A program made the position numbers and the translations under genes. A stretch of DNA of 64,000 nt from Boseongicola sp. SB0665_bin_10 (GTDB lineage Bacteria > Pseudomonadota > Alphaproteobacteria > Rhodobacterales > Rhodobacteraceae), in contig VXSG01000046.1 in NCBI GenBank assembly GCA_009838075.1, positions 12,638-76,637 on the forward strand, read 5' to 3'. Position 1 is the stretch's first letter. Each line of letters opens with the position of its first letter. The notes beneath the pieces are model-generated. The model saw only the letters and a program-made list of their open reading frames with translations, did not search any database and was not told the origin of the DNA. This document shows, piece after piece, positions 54,752 to 64,000 of this stretch.

Positions 54752-56389
54752 TCACCCTGCAGCCTTGCCCATCTCACCTTCTTCGCGGACGAGTTTCCAG
54801 TTCACCGCGTCCAGCAACGCCCCGAACGAGGCATCAACGATGTTCGCGGACACGCCAACCGTTGACCAGAACCGCCCTGAATCATCCGCAAAGTCAATGA
54901 TGACGCGGGTCACGGCTTCAGTGCCGCCTTGCGTGATCCGCACCTTGAAGTCGGTCAGGCGCACGTCCTGAATCCGAGACTGGAACGGTCCGAGGTCCGA
55001 TTTGAGCGCCTGCCAAAGCGCGTTGACCGGCCCGTCATCATGCAGGTCTTGGGCGTGTTCGTTCTTGAAGTAGCTTGTCTGTTGCCCTTCTCCCGTTGAA
55101 ATTGTGACAACGGCCTCGGACTCGACGACGATCTCGCCGCGAGCGTTGCGCCGCCGCTCCGATATCACGCGGTACCGCTCAACTTCGAAGAACTCGGCCG
55201 AGAGGCCAAGCGAGGCGCGCGCAAGCAGTTCGAAACTTGCCTGAGCGCTGTCATAGGCATAGCCGAGCGCCTCCCTGCGCTTCACCTCTCCGAGAATGGA
55301 AACCAGGGCCGGGTCTCCCTTTTCGACGCTGATGCCCATTTCGGACAAGCGCTTGATGAGGTTCGACTGGCCGGCCTGGTTGGACATGGGAACCACGCGG
55401 GCATTGCCGACCGATGCCGGGTCAACATGCTCGTAGGTCTTCGGGTCCTTCGCAATTGCCGAGGCGTGGAGCCCTGCCTTGTGGGCAAAGGCGGACGCAC
55501 CGACATAGGGAGCAGACCGAAGCGGCACGCGGTTCAGGATATCGTCCAACACGCGGCTGGTGCGCGTCAGGCGCGCCAGGGCCTCCTTGCTGACACCGGT
55601 CTTGTACCGGCTTGCATACGGCTCCTTGAGCATCAGCGTCGGAATCAGCGTCGTGAGATTCGCGTTTCCGCAGCGCTCGCCGAGGCCATTGAGCGTGCCG
55701 TGAATCTGGCGCGCGCCCGCATCAACTGCCGCCAAGGTTCCCGCAACGGCATTGCCGGTGTCGTCGTGGGCATGGATGCCCAGGCTGTCGCCGGGAATTC
55801 CAGCACTGATGACAGCCGACGTGATCTCCGAGACCTCGTGAGGCAACGTGCCCCCGTTCGTGTCGCAGAGGGCAATCCAACGGGCGCCTGCCTCGAAGGC
55901 TGACTGTACGCAGTCCAGCGCATAGCCGGGATTTGCCTTGTAGCCGTCGAAGAAGTGTTCAGCATCGAATATCGCCTCGCGGCCTTGGTGCACCAGATGC
56001 GCAATGCTTTCACGAATGCCGTTCAGGTTTTCGTCCAAGGAGATTCCGAGCGCCCTCTCGACATGGAAGTCATGGGTCTTGCCGACGAGACAGACAGCGG
56101 AAGTGCCCGCATTCAGCACCGCTGCCAGCACGTCGCAGTTTTCTGCCGATCGCCCGGCCCGCTTTGTCATGCCGAACGCGGTAAAGGTCGCGCGGATCTG
56201 CGGACGCGCGTCAAAGAAGGCGTCGTCGGTGGGGTTCGCTCCGGGCCAACCTCCCTCGACATAGTCCAGGCCGAGCGCATCAAGCAAATGCGCAATCTCC
56301 GTCTTTTCCTCGGTCGAGAATTGGACGCCCTGGGTTTGCTGACCATCCCGGAGTGTCGTGTCGAACAGAAACAGCCGTTCCGCTTTCAT
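54752..56389 (-). CDS. cimA: (R)-citramalate synthase
   Basis: This 545-aa HMGL-family enzyme condenses pyruvate with acetyl-CoA to citramalate, a route to isoleucine. The N-terminal [28 protein letters not shown] and [10 protein letters not shown] segments are typical, and a LeuA-dimerisation domain follows (from about residue 400). The DGQQTQG core separates CimA from 2-isopropylmalate synthase (which has DGEQ). Its ATG overlaps the cysS stop (ATGA). Confidence 0.9.
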   Translation of the reverse strand: MKAERLFLFDTTLRDGQQTQGVQFSTEEKTEIAHLLDALGLDYVEGGWPGANPTDDAFFDARPQIRATFTAFGMTKRAGRSAENCDVLAAVLNAGTSAVCLVGKTHDFHVERALGISLDENLNGIRESIAHLVHQGREAIFDAEHFFDGYKANPGYALDCVQSAFEAGARWIALCDTNGGTLPHEVSEITSAVISAGIPGDSLGIHAHDDTGNAVAGTLAAVDAGARQIHGTLNGLGERCGNANLTTLIPTLMLKEPYASRYKTGVSKEALARLTRTSRVLDDILNRVPLRSAPYVGASAFAHKAGLHASAIAKDPKTYEHVDPASVGNARVVPMSNQAGQSNLIKRLSEMGISVEKGDPALVSILGEVKRREALGYAYDSAQASFELLARASLGLSAEFFEVERYRVISERRRNARGEIVVESEAVVTISTGEGQQTSYFKNEHAQDLHDDGPVNALWQALKSDLGPFQSRIQDVRLTDFKVRITQGGTEAVTRVIIDFADDSGRFWSTVGVSANIVDASFGALLDAVNWKLVREEGEMGKAAG

Positions 56390-57786
56390 TTCAGCGCCTC
56401 CAGTTTGTCGTGGTCGAATCCTGGCCCAATGTGCCAGTCGACGCCCTCCGACGTGTCCTTGATGACAATGCCGGCTTCGGCGAGGCTGTCGCGCAGGCTG
56501 TCCGCCCGCGCGAAATCCCGCGCCGCTCTCGCGGTCGCGCGCGCACCAAGCAGCGCGTTGACCAGATCGGTCACTTCCTCGGACGGCACCGCCTTTCGGG
56601 CCCAATTCGGCACGCGGTCCGTCATCAGCCCGAGAAGCTCCAATCCGGCGGCCAATGCCGCGACGTCCCCCTTGGCGGCAAATCGATGAAGCGACGCCAA
56701 GGCCTCGTGCGTGTTAAGGTCATCCGATAATGCGTTCACAAGAGGGGATATATCTGCATCGCGCCACGACCCGTCCACTGCAGTCTCGGCCATCGCGTAC
56801 CATTTCCGAAGCGCCGCCTCGGCTTCACGTGCCTTGTCCTCTGTCCAATCCATGGGCCTTCGATAGTGCGTCGAAAGGAACACAAACCGGATCACTTCAC
56901 CGGGCACCTTCCAGCCGCCTATCCAATTTCCGTCAAGGATGTCCCGCAGGGTGAAAAAGTTGCCCAGGGACTTTGCCATCTTCTTCCCCTCGACCTGGAG
57001 CATCTCGTTGTGCATCCAGAGTCTTGCGAATTGATGACCCATGCATCTCGATTGGGCGATCTCGTTCTCGTGGTGCGGAAAGACCAGGTCGTTGCCGCCG
57101 CCATGAATGTCGAAACGCTCTCCCAGAAGGCCCGCTGCCATGGCCGAGCATTCTATGTGCCATCCGGGCCTGCCGCGGCCCCAAGGGCTGTTCCACCCAG
57201 GGGTCTGTTCGTCCGAGGGCTTCCAAAGCACGAAGTCCATCGGATCTTCCTTGAAGGGCGCCACCTCGACACGAGCGCCGGCGATCATGTCGTCGACGGA
57301 ACGCCCGGACAGGTCTCCGTACCCGGGGCAGGACCGTACACGGAAAAGCACGTGGCCTTCGGCCTCGTATGCGTGGTTCCTTTCGATCAGGGCAACGATC
57401 ATTTCGACCATTTCTTCAATCCAGTCCGTTGCACGCGGCATGGCGTCCGGCACGAGTGCGCCAACGGCAGCCATGTCGTCGAGATACCATTTCGTGGTTT
57501 CTTCGGTGAGTTCGCGAATGGGGCGTTTCTCGGCCGCGGCGCGCGCGTTTATCTTGTCGTCAACATCGGTGAAATTCCGCACATAGGTCACCTGGTCAGC
57601 CCCGTACACATGGCGGAGAAGTCGAAAGAGCACGTCGAAAACTATGACGGGTCGCGCATTGCCGATGTGAGCCCTGTCATAAACTGTCGGCCCGCAGACA
57701 TACATCGTCGGATGCCCGTTCGTAACGAGGGGTTCCAACGGTCTCTTCGTCCGAGTCGCGGTGTCATGGAGCTGGATGTTCGTCAT
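56386..57786 (-). CDS. cysS: Cysteinyl-tRNA synthetase
   Basis: This 466-aa class I synthetase charges tRNA-Cys. The Zn-site Cys in YVCGPTVYD, the HIGH motif (HIGNARP) and KMSKS loop (KMAKS) are present. It is followed by cimA with a 4-nt overlap, linking cysteine charging and isoleucine synthesis in one transcript. A tiny Cys/Ile-rich ORF lies 86 nt upstream of its ATG. Confidence 0.95.
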   Translation of the reverse strand: MTNIQLHDTATRTKRPLEPLVTNGHPTMYVCGPTVYDRAHIGNARPVIVFDVLFRLLRHVYGADQVTYVRNFTDVDDKINARAAAEKRPIRELTEETTKWYLDDMAAVGALVPDAMPRATDWIEEMVEMIVALIERNHAYEAEGHVLFRVRSCPGYGDLSGRSVDDMIAGARVEVAPFKEDPMDFVLWKPSDEQTPGWNSPWGRGRPGWHIECSAMAAGLLGERFDIHGGGNDLVFPHHENEIAQSRCMGHQFARLWMHNEMLQVEGKKMAKSLGNFFTLRDILDGNWIGGWKVPGEVIRFVFLSTHYRRPMDWTEDKAREAEAALRKWYAMAETAVDGSWRDADISPLVNALSDDLNTHEALASLHRFAAKGDVAALAAGLELLGLMTDRVPNWARKAVPSEEVTDLVNALLGARATARAARDFARADSLRDSLAEAGIVIKDTSEGVDWHIGPGFDHDKLEALK

Positions 57787-57872
57787 GAGCCAACCTTTTG
57801 GGCAAACCTGTCCCTCGCGGGCTCCGACAAGGTCATTTCAAGGTGAAGAAGAACCGGCCCGCGTGAACGATG

Positions 57873-57911
57873 TCAGCGGATAATGCAGCAGATGATGCAG
57901 ATGCGGTTCAT
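57873..57911 (-). CDS. Candidate Cys/Ile-rich leader peptide before cysS
   Basis: This 12-codon ORF encodes MNRICIICCIIR and ends 86 nt before cysS. Three Cys and five Ile codons in 12 are a striking fit to the products needed by the downstream cysS-cimA pair. Downstream of it, CGCGGGC can pair with GCCCGCG (loop about 34 nt), and an overlapping imperfect stem CCTTGTC/GACAGG is followed by TTT, so alternative RNA folds are possible. Its ribosome-binding site is weak, and the same frame runs upstream as a longer ORF. An attenuator is a hypothesis only. Confidence 0.3.
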   Translation of the reverse strand: MNRICIICCIIR

Positions 57912-58035
57912 GGCCCGGACAATAGCGGCGGTCCGTGAGGAGTGCAAAGGGTTTTCGCATCGATGCCAATCAATGGCCTGGATTTCTTGGCAACAATCGA
58001 TTGACTTGCCGCACAAGTTGCCGCCCTTGTAGCGC

Positions 58036-59232
58036 ATGACCAGGCTCTCGCATCGCATAAGGACCCTGACCGGCGGCGGTTCGGATGGATGGGACATCTA
58101 CCGCAAGAGCCGCGGCATGAAGGATCGTGGCATGCCCGTCATCGAACTGACGATCGGCGAACATGACCGAAAGACGGACCCGGCGATCCTCCAGGCGATG
58201 CACGACTCCGCGACAGGCGGCCACACCGGCTACTCAACGATTCCCGGCACGGACGGGCTTCGCGATGCCGTTGCCAGGCGAATTGAAAGAATGACGGGCG
58301 TGGCTACGGAGCGACAAAACGTGGTCATTACGGCAGGCGGGCAGGCTGCGCTCCTGGCCGCTCACATGGCGGTGTGCGACCCGGGAGACGCGGCGCTGTA
58401 CATCGACCCCTTCTACGCGACCTATCCCGGCACGATTCGCGCCACTGGGGCGGTGGCCGTGACTGTCGTGGCGCGTGCGGAAAGAGGATTCCAGCCTTCT
58501 CTCGCGGATCTCCGGGAAGCCTGCGAAGCCCGGTCACTCCTGATCAACTCCCCGAACAATCCGACAGGCGCAGTCTATTCCCGAACGAAGCTTCAAGAGA
58601 TTGCCGAGTTCGTCCGGCAAAGGGACATGTGGCTGATTTCGGACGAAGTCTACGACACCCAGGTCTGGAAGGGCGAGCACGTCTCGCCACGCGCGTTGCC
58701 GGGAATGGAGAGCCGGACGCTCGTGGCAGGTTCCCTGTCCAAGAGCCACGCGATGACCGGAAGCCGGATTGGCTGGCTGGTCGGGCCTGAAGAGGTGATC
58801 AGGCATGCAATCAACCTGGCCACGCATACCAATTACGGATTGCCCGGATTCTTGCAGGACGCCGGCGAATTTGCCCTGCGGCAGGGTCCGGCGCTGGAAG
58901 ACGCCATCGCGGCGCCCTTCCGGCGACGCCACAAGGCGGTCAACGCCAAGTTCTTGCGGGAAGGCCTGAACGTCGTGCCTTCCATGGCCACGATGTATGT
59001 CATGGTTGACATCAGGGCGACCGGAATGACCGGCATCGAGTTTGCGGAGGCGCTGCTGGACGAGCATCTCGTAGCCGTCATGCCCGGCGAGAGCTTCGGC
59101 AAGGCTGCAGCCGGACATGTTCGCGTTGCACTGACGGTCGACGACGCCGCACTTGAGAAAGCGGCAACGGTCATCGCCGAATTCTATCGGAGTTGCGCAG
59201 GCGGGGCGCGAATCGCCGCAGCGTCGGGTTGA
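58036..59232 (+). CDS. Class I aminotransferase, arginine:pyruvate transaminase-like
   Basis: This 398-aa PLP enzyme carries the aspartate-aminotransferase fold: INSPNNPTGAVYS, the substrate-contacting MWLISDEVY, and PLP-binding Lys in SLSKSHAMTGSRIGW. The GEHVSP and MPGES segments resemble arginine:pyruvate transaminase AruH. The reaction is not certain; other amino donors are possible. It is divergent from cysS. No clear ribosome-binding site precedes the ATG at 58036, so the start is provisional. Confidence 0.82.
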   Translation: MTRLSHRIRTLTGGGSDGWDIYRKSRGMKDRGMPVIELTIGEHDRKTDPAILQAMHDSATGGHTGYSTIPGTDGLRDAVARRIERMTGVATERQNVVITAGGQAALLAAHMAVCDPGDAALYIDPFYATYPGTIRATGAVAVTVVARAERGFQPSLADLREACEARSLLINSPNNPTGAVYSRTKLQEIAEFVRQRDMWLISDEVYDTQVWKGEHVSPRALPGMESRTLVAGSLSKSHAMTGSRIGWLVGPEEVIRHAINLATHTNYGLPGFLQDAGEFALRQGPALEDAIAAPFRRRHKAVNAKFLREGLNVVPSMATMYVMVDIRATGMTGIEFAEALLDEHLVAVMPGESFGKAAAGHVRVALTVDDAALEKAATVIAEFYRSCAGGARIAAASG

Positions 59233-59314
59233 TCAGTCCGTCCGCGCGCCTTTGGAAATGTCCTTCCCGCAACCGCATCGACGGTGCTGGATCACGGCTT
59301 CTGAATTTGGAGTC

Positions 59315-61978
59315 CTACGCCCCCATGAGCTTCCTGACGGCGGCAATGGCGTCCTCGGCCCTGTCTGCACTGGCTGCTCCGCCACGCGCCATGTCCGCGC
59401 GTCCGCCGCCCCCCTTGCCTCCGAGCTCGGCAACCGCGGCGCGAACCATGTCCACTGCCGAAAGACGCCCGATCAGGTCTTCGGTGACTCCTGCCGCCAC
59501 GGCGGCCTTGCCTCCCGTGTCCGCGATCAAGAGCACGGCTCCCGAACCAAGGCGCGCCTTGTATTCGTCGATCAGCGACGGAAGGCTCTTTCCATCCACG
59601 CCCTTGAGCGTCCGGGCATGCAGCATCATGCCGTTGACTGACTCCGCTTCCGCTTCGGCTTCCCCGCCGGCCAAGGCAAGCTTCTGACGCAACTCGGCGA
59701 CCTCGTGCTGGAGGGCACGACGTTCGGCCTGCAGCGTCTTTACGCGTGTTGCGACCTCGTCTGGCGGAGCCTTGAGCGCAAGTGCCGTTTCCGCGAGCCG
59801 ATGATCCTGGTCTGAAAGGTACCTGAACGCAGCCTCCCCCGTCAGCGCTTCGATTCTGCGAACGCCTGCCGAAGACGCGCTGTCGCCAAGTGTCACGAAG
59901 ACGCCAATGTCACCCGTGCGCGACACATGCGTGCCGCCGCAGAGCTCGACTGACCAGGCATTGCCATCGATTCCCTTGCCGGAACTTGCGATACCCATCG
60001 AGACCACGCGCACTTCGTCGCCATACTTTTCGCCAAAGAGGGCCTGCGCCCCTACGGCGCGGGCATCGTCGGGCGTCATGATCCGGGTTTCCACCGGCGA
60101 ATTCTGGCGAATGTACGCGTTGACCTCTGTCTCGACAGCTCTCAATTCGTCAAGTGTCAGCGCCGACTGATGGCTGAAATCAAACCGAAGCCGATCAGGC
60201 GCGTTGAGCGATCCCCTTTGCGCCACGTGTTCTCCAAGGACCTGACGAAGGGATTCATGCAACAGATGTGTCGTCGAATGATTGGCGCGGATGGCAGATC
60301 GACGCACGTGATCAACTTTCAGGACGACCGGATCGGCCTTCGACAGTTTCCCCTTCTTGACCGTGACCTGATGGCCCAGGATACGGCCCTCCGCGAATCG
60401 CTGCACGTCTGCAACATCACCCAGATCCTTGGCGTCGCCGGCGCCTCGCATCGTTCCGATGTCACCTACCTGCCCGCCCGCCTCGCCATAGAAGGGAGTC
60501 TGGTTCGTAACGATCCACCCGGTTTCGCCATCGCTGAGGGAGTCCACGGACACACCGTCGCGGACGATCGCAACGATCTGGCCTTCCGCGACCTCGGTTT
60601 CGTAGCCCAAGAACTCCGTGGCATCAGTGTCTCCGGAAACATCGAACCAAATTGCCGCCTCTCTTGACTCTCCGGATCCCGCCCAGGCCGCTCGCGCCCG
60701 CGCTTTCTGCCTTTCCATGGCAGCGTCGAAACCTTTCGTATCGACGCTGCGGCCCTTTTCGCGAAGGGCGTCCTGCGTGAGATCCAGCGGAAACCCGCAT
60801 GTGTCATAGAGTTTGAATGCCGTGTCCGCGGGCAAGTCTGCCCCGTCCGGAAGCCGCTCCAGTTCCTGGTCCAGCAGTCGCAGTCCCCGGTCCAGAGTTT
60901 GCAGAAAGCGTGTCTCTTCGTTCTTCAGTGTTTCCTCGATCAGGGCCTGCGCACGGGCAAGCGCCGGATAGGCCTGACCCATTTCTGTCACGAGCGCAGG
61001 CACGAGGCGGTGCATGACCGGGTCCGTTGCCCCGGCCATTCGTGCGTGCCGCATTGCGCGACGCATGATCCGACGAAGGACGTAGCCCCTGCCCTCGTTT
61101 GACGGCATGACGCCATCGGCAATCAGGAACGATGTCGAACGCAAGTGATCGGCCACGACCCTGTGGTGCACATTCGCCGGGCCATCGGCGTCGGCGTTCG
61201 CAGCATTGGCACTGGCTTCGATCAGGGCACGCATCGTGTCGGTGTCGTAGTTGTCGTGCTTGCCTTGCAGAAGCGCTCCGATCCGTTCGAGACCCATGCC
61301 CGTATCGATCGACTGCATCTCAAGCTCGCGCATCGTTCCGTCTTCGAACTGCTCATTCTGCATGAAGACGATGTTCCAGATCTCGATGAATCGATCGCCA
61401 TCCTCTTCCGGCGATCCTGGAGGCCCGCCCCGGATATGATCGCCATGATCAAAGAAAATCTCGCTGCAAGGTCCGCAAGGTCCGGTTGGCCCCATTTGCC
61501 AGAAATTGTCGTCTGTCGCGATCCTGATGATCCGGTCGTTGGGCAGACCCATTTTGCGCCAGATGGCAGCGGCTTCGTCATCCGTATGGTAAACCGTGAC
61601 CAAGAGGCGCTGCTTGTCGATGCAAAAGTCGTCCGTCAGCAAGTTCCACGCGAGCGGTATGGCCTCGTTCTTGAAATAGTCTCCAAAGGAAAAGTTGCCG
61701 AGCATCTCGAAGAACGTGTGGTGCCGGGCGGTGTAGCCGACATTGTCGAGGTCATTGTGCTTGCCGCCGGCACGCACGCATTTCTGGGAGGTGGCGGCTC
61801 GCGAGTATTCGCGCGTTTCCAGGCCCGTGAACAGGTTCTTGAACTGGACCATGCCCGAGTTGACGAACATCAATGTCGGGTCATTGCGCGGAACAAGCGG
61901 CGAGCTCTCGACGACCTCGTGGCCGCATTTTTCAAAATAGTTGAGAAAGGTCGAACGTATGTCGTTCAGGCTGGTCAT
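59315..61978 (-). CDS. alaS: Alanyl-tRNA synthetase
   Basis: This 887-aa class II synthetase charges tRNA-Ala and edits mischarged Ser/Gly. The N-terminal core ([19 protein letters not shown]), the editing domain with HSTTHLL and the C-terminal CGGTHV are complete. I use the ATG for MTSLNDIR (61978); one 9 nt upstream is also open. alaS normally follows recA in many proteobacteria; here the upstream neighbour is a restriction-modification pair. Confidence 0.96.
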   Translation of the reverse strand: MTSLNDIRSTFLNYFEKCGHEVVESSPLVPRNDPTLMFVNSGMVQFKNLFTGLETREYSRAATSQKCVRAGGKHNDLDNVGYTARHHTFFEMLGNFSFGDYFKNEAIPLAWNLLTDDFCIDKQRLLVTVYHTDDEAAAIWRKMGLPNDRIIRIATDDNFWQMGPTGPCGPCSEIFFDHGDHIRGGPPGSPEEDGDRFIEIWNIVFMQNEQFEDGTMRELEMQSIDTGMGLERIGALLQGKHDNYDTDTMRALIEASANAANADADGPANVHHRVVADHLRSTSFLIADGVMPSNEGRGYVLRRIMRRAMRHARMAGATDPVMHRLVPALVTEMGQAYPALARAQALIEETLKNEETRFLQTLDRGLRLLDQELERLPDGADLPADTAFKLYDTCGFPLDLTQDALREKGRSVDTKGFDAAMERQKARARAAWAGSGESREAAIWFDVSGDTDATEFLGYETEVAEGQIVAIVRDGVSVDSLSDGETGWIVTNQTPFYGEAGGQVGDIGTMRGAGDAKDLGDVADVQRFAEGRILGHQVTVKKGKLSKADPVVLKVDHVRRSAIRANHSTTHLLHESLRQVLGEHVAQRGSLNAPDRLRFDFSHQSALTLDELRAVETEVNAYIRQNSPVETRIMTPDDARAVGAQALFGEKYGDEVRVVSMGIASSGKGIDGNAWSVELCGGTHVSRTGDIGVFVTLGDSASSAGVRRIEALTGEAAFRYLSDQDHRLAETALALKAPPDEVATRVKTLQAERRALQHEVAELRQKLALAGGEAEAEAESVNGMMLHARTLKGVDGKSLPSLIDEYKARLGSGAVLLIADTGGKAAVAAGVTEDLIGRLSAVDMVRAAVAELGGKGGGGRADMARGGAASADRAEDAIAAVRKLMGA

Positions 61979-62431
61979 GGGCGGCATCCGAAATCGGCAT
62001 GTTGCGCCTGACTATCCGTCGCCGTCCAGACTGTCCACCGGACAGGGGTGCGCAATCTGAAGCGCCTCATTCAAATGTTTGGCCGACGCCGGTGCATATC
62101 CATGACATTGTGCGTCTATGACCCGCTGAGTGCACAAAGGTACGGAAAAGTGTGAGCGCACTTTCATCCGCTCTCCACTCTTGAAATGAGTGCCACGTAG
62201 CGGCATTGGATTCCAATTCTTCCAATGCACACAACGATAGGATCATCTCTCGCATGACAAATTCAATTTGAAGTAAGTACGAAGAGTCGCCAGTCATTGC
62301 TGGTGCGGCTTGTTGATGTGGCCGAGATTGCCAGACGGGCAGAGTAAATCAGCCGCGCCCTCGAAACTCGCAACAACCCTTACGTCAGCCTCGTGTGCCG
62401 CTCTGTTGGCTGATGTTCGCGCATGACAGGT
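61979..62431. other. Intergenic region before alaS
   Basis: About 450 bp between alaS and the restriction endonuclease, both on the minus strand. Two overlapping short minus frames (62012-62230 and 62067-62297) are open; the second reads fairly protein-like, but neither has a good start signal or recognisable family, so I do not call them. Composition is less GC-rich than most of the window, fitting the edge of an acquired segment. Confidence 0.4.
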
Positions 62432-63538
62432 TCAGCCGCGTCGATTTCCTGTTTCTCGGTCATGATCTGCTCCCCCACTGATATTGGAAAGCAAATCGTG
62501 CCAGGCACGGCGATGCTTGTGGTCCGCTCTGTTGTCCAGTTCCGTTCCTATCTCACGTAGCAGCTTCGGTCGCCATTCTTCGGAGAGCAGCGCAAAGGCG
62601 GCACTGGCCAGATCAACAATGTCAATCTGACTGATATTCAAACCAGACGCCCAAGCCGCATCAATACTCTCCCGGATGTCTTCTCGCTCATCGGTCCTGA
62701 TGCTTGGTGAAGCAAACAGCAAATTACTCAACGGGTCTGCTGATGCTCGGGTCTTTTGCATTGACGTCCGAACATCGGCCAAAGTCAGAGCGTGATCTTT
62801 GACTTCGATAGCCAATAGCGTATTGCCGTTACAGTCCTGGCACATCACATCGCCCGGCGCCCCGGTAGATGAGTCTGCTTCGTTCAGTCCTTGCGACGAA
62901 ACACTTGCGAAGAGCGAGAATGCGCGTCCCAAGACGGTCATCATTGCGGCGGTTACTACCAGAGGTCGCAAACCGCCACTCGCTTCCGCAAGAAAAGCCT
63001 CCAAGACACGCAGCATTTGCGGCAGGCTGACCCGGATTGGGATCTGGTATCCGAATGACTGGGCTGTCAGGCGACGAGCTGCGCTCTCCAGGCAACGGAT
63101 GAACGCGGCTTCGAGTTTAGTTCGACCCAATTCATCCAGAGGCGCAAGGAAAGCTACGAGTGCGTCCCACTCATGCCTATCGCGCAGTTTGTGGGTTCCT
63201 TCGTCCAACCTTTGCCGCCGTAGCGGATTGTTGACATAAGGGTCTGGACTCTTGCCCAAAAGGTCATGATTTTCCGCCACCCATGGCACGATGACCGCCG
63301 AGCAGAAGCTCCGCGCGTCCCAAGCACCGGGACGTTGTTCCGTTCCGAGCTGAATGCTCAAGAGGCTTCTGCGTTCATCGGCAATTTTGCCTAGCATTTG
63401 CGTCACTATCGCATAGCGGATTGAAAGAACCTTGGAATTGACCAAGCGGTCAACTTCGCTATCCGGTTCGCCTGTCCCCGTTTCCAGAACGCGTCTCCAA
63501 GCACCATCCAGCCATTTGCGAGCTTCGGCGTTGTTCAT
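62432..63538 (-). CDS. Type II restriction endonuclease, SacI-family-like
   Basis: This 368-aa protein resembles the SacI restriction endonuclease family, notably in GAWDARSFCSAVIVPW (71-86), LLGKSPDPYVNNP and the nuclease core D230 ... E245 and K247 (GDVMCQDC then LLAIEVKDH), a PD-(D/E)xK site. It starts 3 nt after the methylase stop, as usual for a cognate pair. The recognition sequence is unknown; GAGCTC (the SacI site) occurs several times in this window. Probably horizontally acquired. Confidence 0.6.
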   Translation of the reverse strand: MNNAEARKWLDGAWRRVLETGTGEPDSEVDRLVNSKVLSIRYAIVTQMLGKIADERRSLLSIQLGTEQRPGAWDARSFCSAVIVPWVAENHDLLGKSPDPYVNNPLRRQRLDEGTHKLRDRHEWDALVAFLAPLDELGRTKLEAAFIRCLESAARRLTAQSFGYQIPIRVSLPQMLRVLEAFLAEASGGLRPLVVTAAMMTVLGRAFSLFASVSSQGLNEADSSTGAPGDVMCQDCNGNTLLAIEVKDHALTLADVRTSMQKTRASADPLSNLLFASPSIRTDEREDIRESIDAAWASGLNISQIDIVDLASAAFALLSEEWRPKLLREIGTELDNRADHKHRRAWHDLLSNISGGADHDRETGNRRG

Positions 63539-63541
63539 TCG

Positions 63542-64000
63542 CTAGAAGTTCAGCCAGACCGATTCCTGGCGCGGCTTGCGCACAGAGGGGCAATTGTGTT
63601 CCTCGGCGTCTATGCGCCGCCAATTCTCATAAAGGCGATCATAAAGACTGGTTCGATACCCCGACAGCACCACTCGCCCCCGAACTCCTTTTAGCACTGT
63701 GGCGAGGCCTTCATGGTCTTCATCGGACATTTCGTAGCCATACGCTGAAGAGTCGCCCCGTGCAGAATGCACATATGGGGGATCGACATAGAACACCGTG
63801 TCCGCAGTATCGTAACGTTGGATCACCTCAACGGCAGGCGCGTTCTCTATTTGCACCCGTTGAAGCCGTTGCGCAATCTCCGACAGCCCCTCGACAGATC
63901 CAAGCCACCGGGAAACTGCGCCAGACATGCCAGCGCGCGAGGTAAGAACACAATGCGCCCATCGGCCTTCGCTGCTGGTCTGTGCCAATCCGGTCCGTGT
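63542..64000 (-). CDS. D12-class adenine-specific DNA methyltransferase, C-terminal part
   Basis: The last 152 residues of a gene that runs off the right edge; the frame is open to the window end. The catalytic DPPY of N6-adenine methylases is in TVFYVDPPYVHS, followed by a ...LSGYRTSLYDRLYENW segment seen in Dam/D12-class enzymes. It should protect the site cut by the downstream endonuclease. The TTG at 63988 is not taken as a start because the frame continues. Confidence 0.82.
   Translation of the reverse strand, partial: TRTGLAQTSSEGRWAHCVLTSRAGMSGAVSRWLGSVEGLSEIAQRLQRVQIENAPAVEVIQRYDTADTVFYVDPPYVHSARGDSSAYGYEMSDEDHEGLATVLKGVRGRVVLSGYRTSLYDRLYENWRRIDAEEHNCPSVRKPRQESVWLNF

Noticed and set aside
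62067..62297. Short minus-strand ORF before alaS
   Set aside because: It is fairly protein-like but has no start signal, no family and an overlapping frame; evidence is too thin.

Overview
The window looks like a GC-rich alphaproteobacterial chromosome segment, most likely Rhodobacterales or a close relative. The main reasons are a Paracoccus-style narR / narK / narGHJI locus with an attached PpiC-type isomerase gene, adjacent hisF and hisE, a COQ10/RatA-like protein, a SufT-SufA pair, an NDUFAF6-like squalene/phytoene synthase family gene, and the general gene repertoire. There is one tRNA (Leu-TAA), and I see no rRNA, IS element or CRISPR array. The first ~80 bases are almost pure C and may be an unreliable contig end.

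Region 1 (115-18332) is an accessory catabolic and transport island. One long minus-strand unit (14339 to 5590) encodes a RidA protein, an HTH/methyltransferase-like protein, an NDP-forming acyl-CoA synthetase, an aldehyde dehydrogenase, an SDR, a 4-oxalocrotonate tautomerase-like protein whose catalytic proline is replaced by alanine, an enoyl-CoA hydratase, and a phytoene-desaturase-like FAD oxidoreductase. A second minus unit (5513 to 1329) encodes a cysteine hydrolase and an ABC importer (binding protein and two permeases, with no ATPase seen). A divergent plus pair (14422-16669) encodes a LigM-like tetrahydrofolate O-demethylase and an alpha/beta hydrolase. A third minus unit (18332 to 16783) encodes a six-Asp-box propeller protein and an unknown protein. 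The minus-strand start codons of all three minus units lie 25-33 nt downstream of a shared 20-bp element (TAGTGGG-N7-RTGGGCA), so the island looks like one co-regulated but uncharacterised regulon, probably for a methoxylated or N-containing small molecule. This is the best candidate here for an undescribed system.

Region 2 (18842-33701) is mostly housekeeping: hemB, hisF, hisE, a COQ10-like protein, hypoxanthine phosphoribosyltransferase, cytochrome c', a diheme cytochrome c, a LysE exporter, a VOC protein, a HisN-like phosphatase, a PiT phosphate transporter overlapping a GPP34 gene, a Bax-inhibitor-1 family membrane protein, and Lon.

Region 3 (33852-45254) is the respiratory nitrate reduction locus: narK1, narK2, narG, narH, narJ, narI and ppiC in one minus-strand operon, with a divergent Fe-S-less FNR-family regulator (NarR-like). 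A perfect FNR-type box lies in front of narK1, and a second FNR-like inverted repeat lies in front of the regulator.

Region 4 (45363-61978) is again housekeeping: anmK, tyrS, sufT, sufA, tpiA, a DsbA-family isomerase, prs, ribF, a YcgN-type protein, a lipoprotein, tRNA-Leu, a squalene/phytoene synthase-like gene, cimA, cysS, an arginine:pyruvate-transaminase-like gene and alaS. A tiny Cys/Ile-rich ORF precedes cysS. Region 5 (62432-64000) is a type II restriction-modification pair: a SacI-family-like endonuclease and a D12-class adenine methylase cut by the window edge.
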